Of a DNA stretch of 64,000 nt, positions 21,650 through 32,725 are shown one piece after another (positions within the stretch are counted from its first letter, which is position 1; the number at the start of each line of letters is the position of its first letter). The DNA comes from Hyposmocoma kahamanoa. Its lineage: Eukaryota > Arthropoda > Insecta > Lepidoptera > Cosmopterigidae. The stretch is taken from NCBI RefSeq assembly GCF_003589595.1, contig NW_020653719.1:398103-462102 (forward strand), written 5' to 3'. The position numbers and the translations under genes were made by a program. A model generated the notes under the pieces. The model worked only from the letters and a program-made list of their open reading frames with translations. It was not told the origin of the DNA and searched no databases.

Positions 21650-22806
21650 TGGATTTAACTCGTGAAAATTTTCGTAGTATGATTTTCTACGACTTTAAGA
21701 ATCGTATTCTAGAACTCTATTCAATGCTCAAGTCAGGATTGCACTGGCAACACAAGCACTGGAAATATGACCCTAATGGCAGGGACTTGAGTATGATTTC
21801 GAGTGCTTTAAACCATACTCAAATCCTGACTTGAGCATTGAGTAAAGTTCTAGAATACGACACTTAGTGTAGTAATTTAACAGCTCAGCGGAGCTTCCCT
21901 CGGCTTCAAACTGCTTTTGGCGATGAAGCACCATGCAAGGCAACTATTTATAGCTGGTTAGCAGAATTCAAACGCGGCCGTGTGAATCTCAGTCATAAAT
22001 TTACTGATGGTCGCCCGTCCACTGCTGTGAACAACAAAAACATCGATGTTGTGCGCCGTATGATCAAAACAGACAGGCATGTGACATACCATGAGATTCG
22101 GGCATCTTTAGTTATAGGCATGAGTCAAATACAATCAATACTACACAAACACATAATTTAACTGAGGCTCAAAAAACGGATCGCGTCTGTTGGTGCAATG
22201 CCATGCTTACCAGATTCAACGAAGGGGCGTTAAATTTAGTGTGGGACATAGTAACAGGTGACGAAACATGCATTTATAGTTACGATCCCAAAGAAAAGCA
22301 GCAACAGAACGTATGGGTCTTTCGATATGAGCCGAAACCAACCAAAGTGGCGCGCGGTCAAAATGCCTCTAAGCGGATGATTGCTTCTTTTTTTAATAAA
22401 ACTGGTCACGTGGCTACTGTTGCTTTGGAGAACCGTTGTACCGTGAATAGTGATTGGCATACAACCATTTGTTTGTCGGAAGTTATATACAAACTCCGTT
22501 AAAATAACCGTATTATCTTGTACCACGATAATGACAGTTCTCACACGGGCAGATAGACAATTAATTTTTGAAGGTGAACAACGTTAGCCTTATGAGCCAT
22601 CGCGCGTACAGTCCCGACCTGGCACCTTGTGACTTTTATTTATTTCCATAAACGAAGAACCAGTTACGCGGTTGAGAAGTAGTCGAAGAGTATGAAAAAT
22701 ATGTTTCAGAGATTGTCACGGAGGAGTGGCATAATAGTTTTCAAAACTGGTTCATTCGAATGAAAAAGTGCGTTAACGCTAACGGAGAATATTTTGAGAA
22801 ACAATA
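21650..22806 (+). pseudogene. Mariner transposase, frameshifted
   Basis: The frame opens MDLTRENFRSMIFYDF at 21650. After an inverted-repeat insertion, coding sense resumes near 21905: FGDEAPCKATIYSW, EFKRGRVNLS and DRHVTYHEIRASL. All three aspartates of the mariner DDD catalytic triad are visible: VTGDET near 22258, LYHDND near 22530 and APCDFYLF near 22630. They lie in different frames, with stops between. It would have cut and pasted DNA at TA dinucleotides; this copy cannot make protein. A 99-codon open piece remains at 22203-22502. Confidence 0.9.
21702..21860. mobile_element. 159-bp inverted-repeat insertion in mariner
   Basis: 39-bp arms (21702-21740, 21822-21860) pair with two mismatches. 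A second, smaller inverted pair lies inside (TTGAGTATG ... CATACTCAA). It interrupts the transposase just after the FYDFK codons. It is either a tiny MITE or a fold-back duplication; no target duplication is obvious. Confidence 0.75.
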
Positions 22807-22967
22807 AATTCATTTCTGACCATTTATAGTATTTTTTTCTTATTCATTCCGGAAACTTATTGTGCGCCTCACGTATACACGCAAAAAAATAGGAGGATTA
22901 TGGTAAACCACATAGTATCTTGTTTTTTTAATAATTATTATATTAATGAATTACACAAAATTATCGA

Positions 22968-23066
22968 CAACATTTCACAGGAAATGAAATGAATTTTTTC
23001 GGACCTAAATCGCGTGTATTCATTGTTTTCAACAAACTAACGTTTCAAGGGCTTTAATTTTCCCAC
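22968..23066 (-). repeat. Fold-back repeat F1, single arm
   Basis: Inverse orientation: GGAAATGAAATGAATTTTTT, AAATCGCGTGTATTCATTG, then AACGTTTCAAGGGC. Diverged from the other copies. Confidence 0.6.
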
Positions 23067-24800
23067 GGTTAAAAAATTCAACAACGATATATGCACTAAT
23101 TATTCAACAATTACTCATTATTAAAGTGCCAACTAAATTGAAATCCGGCAGATATTACTTAACATGAACGTATGTTTCACATCTGAGATACTCTGATGTA
23201 ATTAGAAGCGTCAGTAAACTTTACACTAATTTGTTATTGCTATCTGGGATTAAAGGATTTCACTAACTTTGTAACAATATTTGCTCTGTAGAAATAACAC
23301 GGGTCGTTGATATTAAACTAGCTAAGGAGAACACCAATTTGTTCCTATACGTCATTTTTTTTGTATTTAGGAATTTTATACAACGTATAAGTATATGCAT
23401 ATCAGAGCGGCAGACGCTGCAATTGCGCTTCTAAATATTGTATGAAAATTAGTAATGGGATAATATTATTTCAACCCCACAGATATAATTGATCGTAAAT
23501 GGTCACATTTTTAAATAAAGTATGAAAGTATTTTACGTTTGATATATATTTTAATTGTTCCGTCTATATTAGTTGATTTACGGATAAATTATAAGTAAAT
23601 GAACTGCATTCAAGGTAACACTATTATTATGTTTAAGCATACTAAATTAATATTTGGTATTCAAAAATAATATTTGTTATTTTGTATGATTGGGATTTTC
23701 TTTTAACGATTGATGACATTTATAACCAGTAAATCATTAGGTATTGATCTCCTAATAGATCTTGGTTGCTTGGTTGTGCCCTCGATTCAGTAGGTTAAGT
23801 TAGGTTAGTACCTATATGAAAAAGCAGAGCCAGAAGCCAATTTCATTGCATTTTCGAACGTGTTTTGAGGTCACATTGTATTGTAATTAATGTACTATTA
23901 CTATACAAATATAATCAACACTTACGTTTTGAAAACAAGTATCTAAATTTTATTTTTAATGCTCATTTGTCTTAGTTTTAAGGCCCAACATAAAACTCTC
24001 AAAGTTAGTTTATAGAAATCAAACATTTTTTGCGTAGCTCAGAACAGAATAAAATATCGATTGATTTAATTTATTTTATGTACCAGAGAAAAAGGATCAA
24101 TCATTTAAAAAGATGTCCGGTAAGATTTTTTGCATTCTGCTTTTGCAAAGGACGATGACCAGCGCTATATGGACGCATGCCCTAAGCATAAACTGGCGTG
24201 TACACGAGTTACACCTGGTGCATTTTAAAACACAACACCTAGATTTTGAATTTATTCTTCTTTTTTTTATGATGTTATATTACTCGTATATTATTCTTCT
24301 TTTATTTAAAGCAGTGATTTTTTGTATATTTAATTTTTTTTTAAATCTACTTTTCCTAACCTATATTTTTCTAATAATACGTCAGGCAATTTGAACATAA
24401 GTTGTTCACAAGCTAATTTCAATTTATACTTAATATTATACTTAATATATGTTGAGTGTGTGCGTTATTAGTGTGTGCGTGTGCGTTATTATACATTTAT
24501 AAACGACTATCGTACTCGTAAACTCTATTGAGTTATTCGGTCTATTGATCGACAATTAAACGGAATGAGCAGCATAATATATCGTGAACTTTGACCAATT
24601 GTACGTATTCTCAAACTTGAAGATAATTAGGTCTTTACACTTGAATTTACAAACGCGATGATCGTTTTGGAGATCCACGGTCACCTCCTAGGAATGGATA
24701 GGCCACTTAGGTAGAATTCTATTAAATATTAATTAATTAATGCCATAAACAACAGGGTCAGGAAAATTAAAAATCTCACAAATAACACACCTCATTTTAT
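23067..24800. other. AT-rich spacer, nothing recognised
   Basis: The 93-codon ORF at 24113-24394 is rich in F, L and I because of base composition and shows no topology I would trust as a membrane protein. Confidence 0.35.
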
Positions 24801-24812
24801 TCTCTTATTCAA

Positions 24813-25496
24813 TTAATCCTCTATATCGATTAGAATATTGTCTAAATATGTCGCCGTAATGTTTTCCTCGTATCTTGCCCATTCTAAAAACCAAATAATT
24901 GTCATCACATGACAGCAACAGCCAACTGTTCGGATTCTTACTAAACAACTACAATAATATCCTAATATTAAGTCAAAAGGAGACTGACTGCTAGTTTCTG
25001 TTTCAAATAATATGTACGTGAAATACTGTCTCTGGCTTATGTGTCGAGATTTGATTCTGCCCCTTAATAAACATGGTTGGTTTCCTCCTACATGTGAAAC
25101 CATTTCTTCTGAGTTCTCCAATTGTGGACATATTTCTATTTCGTATATGCCATTCTCATTCTTTTCATTCTAGGAAAGGATTCAAGTTGAAGAAGATTGC
25201 CATCCATTCTGGAGAACATTACACACCTACGATTAAGACTAAACTCTGCTACAAACTGAGCTTGCTCCAATGCACGATTGATTATCATTTGGACATCTGA
25301 GCGATCTCTTATAAGAGGATGAAAGCGATTGATGAAGGTAGCTGCAACCCTAAAATCGTCAATCAAAAGTCGGTGGGCAGTATTAAAAAAAAAATTCTGC
25401 CTAAATAACTTATAGTCTCGCTTGACTCTGCCGTTCACTACTTCAACTACCCACCCACATAAAGTTACACAGCGGCTTTTGTTGGCTTGAATTGTA
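24813..25496 (-). pseudogene. DDE transposase C-terminus with SWIM-type zinc finger
   Basis: From 25496 on the minus strand: QANKSRCVTLCGWVVEVVNG, where the E is the likely third acidic catalytic residue of a DDE_Tnp_4-type transposase. It continues RVKRDYKLFRQ, VAATFINRFHP and MDGNLLQLESFPR. A frameshift near 25130 is followed by RGRIKSRHISQRQYFTYIL and YYCSCLVRIRTVGCCCH. The last has CxC and CxH spaced as in a SWIM zinc finger. The protein ends ILIDIED at 24813. I recall this arrangement from insect IS4EU/ISL2EU- or PIF-type transposases, but the superfamily is uncertain. The N-terminal part is missing, cut off by the adjoining LINE. Confidence 0.7.
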
Positions 25497-25504
25497 GTTA
25501 GCTA

Positions 25505-27056
25505 TGTCTCGCCTTGATCTAAATTCTCTGGTTTAAACACTTTATAATTGCAACTCTCTAAAAGTGCAATTGCATCCATAAAGCAAAATGTACCTAGGGA
25601 ATCAATTACGCGAATAAGAGTGAACGACGCTATTATTACGAATCCATCAGTCATTGCAAATACTTTTAATGACTTTTCTACTGACAAAAATTCTGCCAAC
25701 TATGGACAAATCATTACACCATCAGAAAAATTTCGGGAAAAATTGTTATTCTATGTTTATGGCACCTTGCTTACCACATGATATTGCAAGAATTATAAAA
25801 GCACTAAAAACACTAGAAGCGTTGGATATGACGAAATATGTACAAAGGTTTTGAAGTCAGTTGCTGAAGAAGTAAAGGATAATTAATGCCATATTCTAAA
25901 TGTATTCATAAATCAAGGTATCTATCCGGATGACTTAAAAACAGTCATAGTCAAACAACTTCGCAAAAAAGAGGATAAGGAAGTAATGAGCAACTACATG
26001 CCTATATCTTTGTTATCATTCATATGAAAAATATTTAAAACTACATAAGTTCACAATTACTACATTTTTTGGATAAATATAATATATTAGCATATGGGCA
26101 AAAAGGTTTTCGACCTAAAATGAATATAAATATGGCTATATATAATTTTATGAAATAAATTATATCAACTGTAGGTAAAAGTAGGTCAGTGTTCTCTATT
26201 TTTTGCGATATGACTCAAGCTTTTGATCATGTAGAGCGCAAAATACTTTTAGGAAAACTAGAAACCTATGGTATACGAGGTAATATTCTTATTTTAATAT
26301 CATCATATCTCAATAACAGAAGACAAATCATTGAAATCAGTAACATAGATAGAGAGATATCCGTACCAAAACCGAATATGTATTTAGCTCTTGTAAAAGG
26401 ACAATTCTGTACGGCATTCTGCAAGGCAGCGTTTTGGGTCCGCTCCTATTCATTCTGTACATAAATGATCTGCCTGATGTTGTACCGAGTCATCATGTTT
26501 CTCTCTTTGCGGACGACAGAACAATATACTGTTATATCTTGGTTAAAAGAAAATAAACCTCAGTATCTTTTTTTTTTTTAAAACTAAGATGATGCATTAC
26601 ACTCAGAGACAGAATAATACTCACATAAATGTTAGTTATGAAAACATAAGTATAGGCCAAGTAACAGAGACTAGATTTTTAGGTGTAATTGTAGATAGTA
26701 AGTTCACATGGAAAGCACGCGTCAATGCAACAAGCGAGACTTTTTCAATTTAATTATTATTAAAAATTTTATAAAAAGACTGCATATTAATCTAAACCTG
26801 TACGCACAACAAAAACCTGCGTATGTTCAAAAACCTGATCAAAAAATGATCTTAGATACTACCATTGAATTTCTAATTACATTAATGGCGTTTTCGAGGA
26901 CGGCTATATGACAATCACGTTGCGTCACACATCGCGGTCCATACATGTAATTAGATAAATAGTTTTTATCATATTATTAAGTATGTTAGTATATAAGGTA
27001 TGTTTACAGGTCTTTTGTAACCTATACAACAAAATAGCTAAACAAATAAATAAATA
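25505..27056 (+). mobile_element. Non-LTR retrotransposon (Jockey-like), dead
   Basis: A plus-strand LINE running from the spacer before RT to a (TAAA)n tail at 27040-27056. It abuts the transposase relic head to head at about 25500, so one inserted into or recombined with the other. Coding sense persists with many stops and frameshifts. Confidence 0.8.
25540..26730 (+). pseudogene. Broken reverse transcriptase of the 25.5-27.1 kb LINE
   Basis: Visible in order: SVIANTFNDF (pre-RT, about 25640), YNILAYGQKGFRPKMNINM (RT fingers, about 26075), SVFSIFCDMTQAFDHVERK (first catalytic Asp region, 26189-26240), YGIRGN, YLNNRRQ, GSVLGPLLFILYINDLP and SLFADD (catalytic Asp pair, near 26505). FLGVIVDSKFTWK marks the thumb. 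At least five frame changes or stops separate these, so no enzyme can be made. The catalytic motifs themselves are unaltered. Confidence 0.8.
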
Positions 27057-28020
27057 AAAACTTTCGATTTTTCGATTTAAATTTAAAAAATAAATAAATA
27101 AGCAATTATTTTTTGCAGTTACACTTTACACCTTGCATATTATTTTATTCACATCGTGGATGCTTTTCATAATGAAAAATCTGACATAGTAAAAAGCGTA
27201 TGAAAACCATAAAGTAAATTTTTATGTTGGACATTTTTCTATATAGAATGAATGACCTTAGCTACCACATGCAACGGCATTACCATTGCAGATGTAAGTT
27301 ACGGTTCTGTTCTGTACTAAACTCTTTTGTGTATTCTTAGTCTAAACGTTACTTAGCTTGACTGTACTTAGTGTTTCATTTTAGCAAGAGTAAGCACATA
27401 ATACAATTAAGTCCAATATATAATCATTCATCATAATCATTTTGAGCAAAATTTTCTTGCGTTAACAACTTAAAAAGGAAATATATGTAATGGCTTAAGC
27501 CAATGATCTTATACACATAAAAAAGGGTTTACGCTTAAACATTTTTATATTTGAGTTTAAACTAAAAAATGAATACGAAGAAGATTGAAAATTACACACA
27601 TAAAATAAGACATAAACTAAAAATTCTAATTATGCTTTATCATCATTATCGGAATATGACTTCTTATTTAATATAATCGCGAATCATCTCTATTCAACGT
27701 CCTAACTTTGTGTTCCTGATAAAATACGGCATTAAGTTTTCACTTACCTGATCTAAATGATATCAAGGCCTTCCCCTGCCTTTCTTTCTATCTGTAATCC
27801 TTCTAACAAAACTATCATGACATATAAAGATACCCAAAAGAATATGACTAAGTATAATAATTAGGTTAGCAAGTACAAGATACGTGTGGTTTTGCAAAGC
27901 AAGTCGTGAGACATGCGATTGACCGAGTTCTATATAATAATAAAGGCTGCACTACGCTGCAAGGTCGGGTCAGCCGTGCCGTCGCATCACACATGATGTT
28001 ACTGGATTGCTCTGGGTTTT
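27057..28020. other. AT-rich spacer, nothing recognised
   Basis: No ORF or repeat terminus that I can support. Confidence 0.4.
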
Positions 28021-28022
28021 AT

Positions 28023-28560
28023 GGGCTCTCCACACTCGCGCACGATTCACGCGCGAAGCCGCAAACTACCCGTGAAGCATGATTGTGGATCCCATTCGCA
28101 TATTCTTCGTGGCTTCGTTTCGCTTCGTTATCGGTATTTTGTCCCGCGACTAACTTGGCGTGAACGCGACATGACTCCACATTAGCGTGAGGCTCAGTTG
28201 CCGATAAGTATGTTCCGCGGACGGTTGTGTTTGTATGTATTTTTATTGGTGACGATTTGAACGTGCTTAGAATGAACGTGGATTGGACAAATGAACTAGA
28301 ACTGACATTTGTAGATTGTTCTAGCATTTCTTTTTAATAACTTTTTTATATAAAAGCATAATTGTAAATCGCCAAAGCACAAAGTAGTCCAGCAACAGCA
28401 ACTCAGGCGTCCATCTTCGTCAAGCACGCGAACTACGAACGGTACTGTGAACCGGGCGTGAACCTCTGCGAGTGTGGAACGCTGGGAGTTCTTGCCGTTA
28501 TCCGCATCGCGATTCACGTCGTGATTTCGCGCGTGAATCGCGCGCGAGTGTGTAGGGGCC
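28023..28560. mobile_element. GC-rich TIR element, 538 bp
   Basis: The left end GGGCTCTCCACACTCGCGC pairs with the right end GCGCGAGTGTGTAGGGGCC. The arms continue with ATTCACGCGCGAA for about 32 bp. Inner sequence repeats TGAATCGCG and GTGAAC motifs. The minus-strand ORFs inside (28019-28327, 28296-28583) are Arg/Ala/His-rich products of GC-rich repeat DNA, not genes. Non-autonomous; superfamily not settled. Confidence 0.75.
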
Positions 28561-28770
28561 TTTACAGATGTTAGTCTATGCAAACGCTGGGTTTATCTTT
28601 CTTCTTTTTGTGTGGACATGTAATGCTTGCCATGATGGTGAAAGGATTTGCCAATCGTCGTAGAGTGCTTGCCAATTATTATCCTGAGTGCGTTAGATGT
28701 ACAGGAAAGGAATGGTATGTCGAGCGGGAAGGAGCTTAAAATTCCTATTAAAGATCTTAATCCTATTTCT

Positions 28771-28996
28771 GCCACCTTGCCTATTTCTGCCGCCAAGAAT
28801 TAGTGTGAGCGTTATTGCGTTCCGGTTTTGAAAAGTTAGGGTGCTGGTGAATTTACAGTGATGGGCGCAGAGACAGTGCACCTCAGATCATTGCGATTGA
28901 AAGCTCTGAGTGGCACTGCAACTGTTATGGACATACGTGTCGTTTACCATCAGGCGCACGACTTGTTCGTCCCATCACTTAGTATCATAAAAAAAA
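28771..28996 (+). repeat. R1 repeat, 5'-truncated (copy 8)
   Basis: It starts at the CCTATTTCTGCC block, continues GCGTTCCGGTTTTGAA and GGCGCACGACTTGTTCG, and ends ATCATAAAAAAAAC. Confidence 0.85.
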
Positions 28997-29511
28997 CTTT
29001 TAACAACTTATAAGAACTTGACAGACGATAAGCCTGCGTATGATAAAACCCTCTATGTTTATTCTCATTGTATGCCAGTAAGTCATTTTTCGATCAATAC
29101 ATCGGATTTAAAATCTCAGTTACGGGAATATTGCATAGTCCACAGTACGATGGGTTTATACCAAAAGTTCAAAATGATAGTTGTCATTCACAATTGTCAT
29201 GATAACTATCTTCTTTATGTGTTGGTGTTAGAGACGTACTCAAATGTATCAAATGTCAGTCTTAAAATAGTCACAAACAAAATCGTGTTCAAGATTCAGC
29301 ATGAATAAATTATCGGAGATAAATCGGAACGATAAATTATCAGTCAAAACAAATATATACATTAATGATTTTGAATCATGGTTTATTATACACTTTGGAC
29401 CGTTTATCATAAGAGCCATAAAGTCGAATTCCAATGTAACATTAGTACTAGCGATCTATATCAATGAAAATCGTTTTTTGAAATCGAGTTTACGTCACGA
29501 GAGACAAGCCT
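28997..29511. other. AT-rich spacer, nothing recognised
   Basis: ORFs on both strands at 29018-29525 carry no family motif. Confidence 0.4.
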
Positions 29512-29575
29512 CGGGAAATGTGTGACGTCCCCAACTCGCATTAGGCTAGCGTGGCGGACTATGGCCTGAACCACA
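29512..29575 (+). repeat. SINE S1 fragment
   Basis: CGTCCCCAACTCGCATTAGG and GCGTGGCGGACTATGGCC match the S1 central block only. It is fused directly to the THAP transposon relic. Confidence 0.65.
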
Positions 29576-29803
29576 GAACAATAAATACAGTAGAAGTGAT
29601 TAGTTAGCATATGACGCGTGCCAACTATATAGGTCTCGAAAGACCTACTTGAGCTCAGTCCGCCATTTTCGCTTTGTATGGTTGTCATTCTTTCGTGCAA
29701 ATTCTCTAAACTCGTAGAAAAATGCCTTATTGTGCTGTTTTGGAGTGCAAATATGATAGGTGCACCAAAAATATATACCCTTAGTAATATTTGAAATCAC
29801 AGG
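29576..29803 (+). mobile_element. DNA-transposon 5' region with THAP start and splice donor
   Basis: Homologous to 20630-20832 over the leader. The ATG at 29722 opens MPYCAVLECKYDRC, the CxxxxC beginning of a THAP DNA-binding finger; a stop follows at 29782. CAGGTAAGT at 29795-29803 fits a canonical 5' splice site, so the ancestral first exon may have ended here. The rest of the THAP domain and the transposase are absent. Confidence 0.55.
29722..29784 (+). pseudogene. THAP zinc-finger N-terminus, 20 codons
   Basis: MPYCAVLECK carries the first two Zn ligands (Cys4, Cys9). THAP proteins continue with a phenylalanine-proline block and a CxxH, none of which is present before the stop. Confidence 0.5.
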
Positions 29804-30850
29804 TAAGTCTTTTTTTTTATAAATTTTAAATTTTCAGGTTATCTATCCGTTCAGATGTCAATCGCTCGTTGTAGTCCAGCTACTGGCCGCAAGATGGCAG
29901 CATGTTGAATAAAATTGCAATATACAATCCAAACGTCATAACTTGCAATAAAGGTATTAAACTTTCAACAATCTGCCGCCTGGGTAAAGTTTAAATTATA
30001 ATAACAACCTTTGTTACATCTTTTTAAATTAGAAACTATGATCGATCATTATCAAAATTTCATAGTGTTATTCATTTTATTTGTGTGCGTTTTGGCGAAA
30101 TCCGTTCCGATAGTAATCGAGGCTTATGGCACTTCTATTGTTTTTTTTTCTTCCGTGGTTATATGCAGCCGCACACAACTGAATTGCTACGAGGATATCT
30201 TCGCGTTGCTGTCTTATGTATGCGTGCGACAAATTTGGCGAATGTTGCACACACTTGCACACGTGCATTGCGTAATGCGATCTTCGCGTGCCTCTCGCGC
30301 GTCGTCATGCGAGTCTTGCGTGCGATTTGATTACAGAACTGAACTTAACTAAATTAAAAATTTTCAAAATCATGATAGTAAAATATTGTAATATTCATTA
30401 AACTTCATATCGTCGTCTTAGACTGAATACCTCGTATGATTTCTAAATTTTTCAGGACGAAGAAAAAATGTGGCACTAATGTTTGTAGCTAGTATCGTAA
30501 ATAGATACATTATTTTATTCGTTTTATTTTATTTGGAATAAGAACAGCCATACTTAATACTATTCTAACCTTAACATACGTTTAACAATTTTGGGCAGGC
30601 CAATCTTAGTTATACTCTAAAATAATTACTGATAATGGACGTATAATATTAAGAATGAAAACAAGAATAAGGCTAAATAAATTTGAATTAAATTAAATAA
30701 TCTTGTCTCTGATAAAAGAAAAACAATTATACCTCTTTCAGATACTATATTACTTTATTAATATATTTGAGCACGATTTTTACTCTAATGCGAAAATATA
30801 GGACATATTTTTTTTATTTTGACGTCTATCTTATGTATACATACATAAAC
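29804..30850. other. Spacer with one GC-rich patch
   Basis: 30180-30335 is rich in GCGTGC and CGCG and resembles 5246-5407 in composition. ORFs there overlap on both strands and reflect base composition. Confidence 0.4.
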
Positions 30851-30852
30851 GA

Positions 30853-30935
30853 ACCCAGTACCCCACCTACGGTGGGGTCGGGCTCGGCCTGCGGCGCGTG
30901 GTCGGGTTCAGTTTACGGGGTGTGCTCATGCTCTT
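30853..30935. repeat. GC-rich block with hairpin
   Basis: CCCCACCTACGGTGGGG folds on itself, followed by CGGGCTCGGCCTGCGGCGCG. A related phrase (CTCGGCCTGCGGCCTCGG) recurs at 31294-31312. Confidence 0.6.
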
Positions 30936-31140
30936 CGGTGGCACAGCAGTTAGTACTATGGGCGCTTGATCAGGAGGTCGATTCCCGATTTGGGCCAATT
31001 TAAGAAACGAACATTTCTAAGTTGGTTTTGGTCTGAGTATTCTGGATGATCGTTGTTTTGGTATTCATAGTACAGGAAATTCGGCAGTTTCCCCCTAAAT
31101 ACTTCTCTTTGGCATAGCTTTCAAGAAAATGGAATGTAAC
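30936..31140 (+). mobile_element. tRNA-like SINE candidate
   Basis: GGTGGCACAGCAGTTAGTA (A-box region) and GAGGTCGATTCCCG (B box) are spaced as in a tRNA. The downstream body has no second full copy in the window, so the element's extent is a guess. Confidence 0.45.
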
Positions 31141-31254
31141 AGATATGGTTGAGATACAACAACGTTATAATAAGTATTCCATTTCCACTACATCGGGAAG
31201 TATGCCTTACATTTTTACAATTGTGAGATCTTGTACTCGTAATACTACTCCATA

Positions 31255-31330
31255 CGAAGGCGTGCGGACGCTTCGGGCTTCGCCCTCCGCGGACCTCGGC
31301 CTGCGGCCTCGGCACTTTGGGCTTTGTTTT
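31255..31330. repeat. GC-rich block
   Basis: GCTTCGGGCTTCGCCCTCCG and CTCGGCCTGCGGCCTCGG form small inverted pairs. It stands out strongly from the AT-rich surroundings. Confidence 0.55.
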
Positions 31331-31348
31331 AAAAAAAATTAAGTAGCT

Positions 31349-31955
31349 CTTTAATGGTGGCCATATTTAAAAATTATTATTATCAAACAATCTTAGAAAT
31401 CTTTTCGTGCTAATTTTCAGTCCGAGCAAAGGAAGTTACTACATAAATAAATTACGGCTATATCGAAAAACAGCGGAAACAAAATTTTTACCCCAAATTT
31501 TGATGCCATGTCATTTTCGTCGAATTAGAAGAAATTTGTATCTAAAAAATGTTTGTATGGTAGCCATATTAAAAAATGGTGAAAAATAAATTTTAACCGC
31601 TAATTATTATTAAACACTCATAAAGACCCCGACATGTCCATTTTCAATCGAATTAGTGCAAATTTTTGTCTGCCCCTAAAAGAGTTTGTATGGCGACCAT
31701 ATTTAAAAATAACGAAAAACAAATTTTGAGCTCAAATTATTATTATATTTGTAGTGGCCTTCACATGCCAATTTTTAGTCGAATCAGAGCAAATCTCTTT
31801 CGGCAGCTAGTTATAACGAAAAAAACACTTGTATGGCAGCCATATTAACAAATGGCGAAAAGAAATTTTTGACCAATCTCAAATAGTTTCCGTGACAGGA
31901 GGCTTTGAAATTTGTATGGCGGCCATCTTGTTTATTTGAATTTCGAAAATTTTTT
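31349..31955 (+). repeat. Degenerate tandem repeat, period about 135 bp
   Basis: The motif TTTGTATGGCAGCCATATT and close variants recurs near 31355, 31554, 31687, 31829 and 31912. Most are followed by AAAAATGGCGAAAAACAAAT or similar. The last units also share TCGAATTAG and AGCAAAT blocks. Units are diverged, so the array is old. Confidence 0.65.
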
Positions 31956-32725
31956 ACTTCCCGCTGAAATTGACCAGGATGTATCTCATAAAAATGCACA
32001 AAAATCCCCCCCATGTACTAAAGTTTTTGCAGGCCGTTGATCACTCGTTTACATTTTCCACATTCAGATCTTTTCATATTTGATTCTTTGCTTTGGAGCC
32101 TATCTGCGTACAAAGGTATAATTTTTTTTTCCACCATATCGGGAAGTATGCGTTCTATTTCTGTCAGTGAGTAAGAATTTGTAGCTTCATATATATATTA
32201 ATAATTTATATATATAATAATGTAAAATATGCATTTTTACACACTCAACAACAAAAATCTATGTAAAATAATATAACATTCATAAATTGTACCTCGTTTG
32301 CAGACACAGCAAAGTTATTATGTTCCTAAAAACCTTTCCACGTAGATACAATGTATTTCAAAGTTGTAAGCTCCAGCTTTAGATAGGCTAAAGCACGTTA
32401 TAATTAAACGAAAAGTTGGAGTCATATGTTTTAGTAGGTACTACATCATCGAGTATATTTCTGATTATGTACTCGATGTGCTACATTTAATACGAGTCTG
32501 CGAAATTGGAATATCTCGAGTAAAATGTATTTTTCCTATCTAAGGGACGAGGTTTATTGGGACTAATTTTGTTATTGTAAAGATCCTTCTATTGATGCCG
32601 GAATTCCAATCTACAATGAATTTTAGCAATAAAGTTAAATTTACTTGCTATGCTTAAAATGTTTTTTTAATTTGTAAGTTTTCATAATAGTGGTGTAGTG
32701 TTTGTATTTCATATGCAAGTCCTTA
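31956..32725. other. AT-rich spacer, nothing recognised
   Basis: 32130-32165 (ATATCGGGAAGTATGCG) resembles 31191-31210, but no element boundary is visible. Confidence 0.4.

Larger units (their letters stand above)
21479..22867 (+). mobile_element. Mariner (Tc1/mariner superfamily), both ends present, dead
   Basis: The left end GGACGCACTATACGTTTCCG and right end CGGAAACTTATTGTGCGCC are inverted copies (one extra base on the left). A TA precedes the left end. Without the 159-bp insertion, the length is about 1.23 kb, typical of mariners. The transposase is recognisable from MDLTRENFRSMIFYDFK to EYFEKQ. Confidence 0.9.

Noticed and set aside
24113..24394. 93-codon hydrophobic ORF as a membrane protein
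   Set aside because: Hydrophobicity follows from T-rich composition; no conserved motif or gene context.
28019..28583. Two minus-strand ORFs rich in Arg, Ala and His
   Set aside because: They lie inside a GC-rich inverted-repeat element and cross its ends.
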